A stretch of DNA of 17,206 bases, taken from the NCBI GenBank assembly GCA_004561555.1, contig SFVH01000033.1, positions 1-17,206 of the forward strand. Reading direction: 5' to 3'. A program made the position numbers and the translations under genes. The DNA comes from a bacterium (GTDB lineage: Bacteria > Bacteroidota > Bacteroidia > Bacteroidales > Muribaculaceae). This document shows, in pieces, positions 16,310 through 17,206 of this stretch (its first letter is position 1; each line of letters begins with the position of its first letter). The notes under the pieces are model-generated. The model saw nothing but the letters and a program-made list of their open reading frames with translations. It had not been told where the DNA came from and made no database searches.

Positions 16310-16343
16310 CATCAGCTACAACTCTTATCGGTTGTAGCCGATG
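16310..16343. other. Long hairpin between brxL and the relaxase
   Basis: CATC and GCTACAAC pair with GTTGTAGC and GATG, with one A/C mismatch and an 8-base loop (TCTTATCG), giving 12 paired positions. No U-tract follows on either strand. It may still act as a bidirectional terminator for brxL and the - strand genes, or mark an element end. Confidence 0.5.
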
Positions 16344-16483
16344 TCGCCATATATTAACCTAAAAGGTATACTTCAATTCATGCTTACTGACCAATTTTGA
16401 TTAAATAAACAAATAGACATCCATTACTACATTAAAAAAAAATCATCTGCAGAAATTGGTGGCATATATTCAATAGATTACTT

Positions 16484-16675
16484 TTATGATATAGAACTCA
16501 CATCCAATGTCTGCCCTTGATAATTGAATAACTTCTTAAGTACATTCTTTATTACACCATTCTGCAACTTATACACCATTGATTTTTCCTCAAACTTCCC
16601 CGTTACGGGATTCTCTCTCAGATGATCTGATGAGTTGTGTATAGCATTCACAATAAAATAAGCATCTGGAACTGG
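16484..16675 (-). pseudogene. Unidentified C-terminal gene fragment behind the relaxase
   Basis: On the - strand, a frame different from that of the relaxase stays open from 16723 down to a TAA at 16484-16486. From about V-P-D-A-Y-F-I-V-N-A-I-H-N-S-S-D-H-L it reads like natural protein, through N-P-V-T-G-K-F and K-S-M-V-Y-K-L-Q, to L-F-N-Y-Q-G-Q-T-L. There is no convincing start. It overlaps the last codons of the relaxase. I read it as the tail of some other gene joined to the relaxase by recombination. Its family is unknown. Confidence 0.35.
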
Positions 16676-17206
16676 TTCTTTGTGGGAGCATTGGCAGAAC
16701 CACCTCTGGATCTGTGCAGGCTCTTACCGGAGATAACCGCTTGCAGTTCCTCTTTACTGTACCCATCACCCAGGGAACGCAGACGGATAAATCGTTTCTG
16801 GTCTTTTCCTTTGAACGCGGGCTGCTTTCCATCCTTGAACTCAAAACCCATATCAGCCAGAGCCTGAATGAAATCCTCAAAACCCTTTGGCTTTTGTTTC
16901 AGTACCGCATCAATGGCTTCACAAAGATCGTCACGCTGGGTACGCTTCTTGGGGTACACAGTTCTTTTCTGACGCTCCCTATAAGGTTTCGGTGTGATGA
17001 TGGACAGCCCATGCTCCAAACAAACCATATCACTGAGCCTTTGAACAGCCAGACCGGAAAGGAAAAAATTCTTGAACTTACGACTGGCATCCAGGGAAGT
17101 AGAGTTATAGATGATATGGTTGTGTATGTGGGCTTTGTCGATGTGAGTGGCAACAATAAAAGCGTGTTTGCCTTTCGTCCATCTCATCGCTGTTTCATAG
17201 CCAACC
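16648..17206 (-). CDS. MobA/VirD2-type relaxase, 5' end outside window, C-terminus shortened
   Basis: The frame enters from the right edge (G-Y-E-T-A-M-R-W-T-K-G-K-H) and stops at 16648. It contains the relaxase metal-binding motif T-H-I-D-K-A-H-I-H-N-H (17145-17116). After it come the conserved tail region Y-R-E-R-Q-K-R and the helical segment D-M-G-F-E-F-K-D-G-K. The catalytic Tyr motif would lie in the missing N-terminal roughly 100 residues. Relaxases of this group normally continue for well over a hundred residues beyond G-Y-S-K-E-E-L, but this one ends about 37 residues later in an unrelated-looking tail (F-Q-M-L-I-L-L). Relaxases nick the transfer origin of mobilizable elements. Whether this shortened copy works is doubtful. 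Confidence 0.85.
   Translation of the reverse strand, partial: VGYETAMRWTKGKHAFIVATHIDKAHIHNHIIYNSTSLDASRKFKNFFLSGLAVQRLSDMVCLEHGLSIITPKPYRERQKRTVYPKKRTQRDDLCEAIDAVLKQKPKGFEDFIQALADMGFEFKDGKQPAFKGKDQKRFIRLRSLGDGYSKEELQAVISGKSLHRSRGGSANAPTKNQFQMLILL

Larger units (their letters stand above)
16154..16483. other. Intergenic junction zone after BREX
   Basis: This stretch of about 330 bases has no intact gene. It contains a possible short coding remnant (16189-16299), a strong hairpin (16310-16343), and beyond about 16370 an A/T-rich stretch with an A9 run (16434-16442). The start (16165-16190) has a loose match of 17 of 22 bases to the core of the 71-bp repeat, which may be chance. I see no promoter that I would defend. 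Confidence 0.5.

Noticed and set aside
16434..16442. The A9 run as the U-tract of a - strand terminator
   Set aside because: The bases that would precede it on the - strand form no stable stem.
1..17206. CRISPR arrays, tRNA, rRNA or complete insertion sequences
   Set aside because: No regularly spaced short repeats, no tRNA cloverleaf or rRNA stretches, and no transposase with terminal inverted repeats were seen.

Overview
The window looks like an accessory region of a gut-type Bacteroidota (Bacteroidales) chromosome. The reasons are a promoter of the Bacteroidota TAnnTTTG type at about 2806, gene starts without clear Shine-Dalgarno sequences, a left-hand protein of a type I associate with Bacteroides-like genomes, and a relaxase of the kind common on Bacteroidales mobilizable elements. 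Species cannot be fixed from the sequence.

Layout. (1) Bases 2-2392 hold four genes on the + strand: the 3' part of an uncharacterised Tyr/Gly/Ala/Ser-rich protein, then a tight three-gene cluster (an NTF2-like small protein, a SanA/YdcF-type DUF218 membrane protein, and a lipoprotein). Two copies of a 71-bp direct repeat (60/71 identical, no gaps) follow the first gene and the last gene, bracketing the cluster like a cassette. A perfect 12-bp hairpin terminator ends this block. (2) Bases 2549-3145 hold a small cysteine-motif ORF interrupted by an in-frame TGA, then a Bacteroidota-type promoter, about 325 bases packed with perfect stems (probable structured RNA), and a U-tract terminator. (3) Bases 3236-16153 are one compact operon with the canonical order of a type 1 BREX phage-defence system: brxA, brxB, brxC, pglX, pglZ, brxL. 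Gene spacing runs from a 4-base overlap to 26 bases, so the genes are probably co-transcribed. (4) Bases 16154-17206 are a junction zone: a non-coding stretch with a strong hairpin, possible fragments of broken genes, and on the - strand a relaxase gene that runs off the right edge and looks truncated at its C-terminus.

How it works together. In BREX systems PglX methylates an asymmetric DNA motif on the host chromosome, and unmethylated phage DNA is blocked from replicating. BrxC and BrxL are the ATPases, PglZ is an alkaline-phosphatase-fold protein, and BrxA and BrxB are small accessory proteins. The system type is known. The unusual details here are: (a) BrxL ends in what looks like a MITD1-type (MIT_C, phospholipase-D-like) domain where a Lon-like domain would be expected; (b) pglX carries a sharply AT-rich block of about 540 bases exactly where the target-recognition domain sits, which suggests a swapped specificity module; (c) a structured RNA candidate with its own promoter and terminator sits immediately upstream, and no BREX regulator gene is visible; (d) a relaxase at the far edge suggests the system travels with, or landed beside, a mobilizable element.
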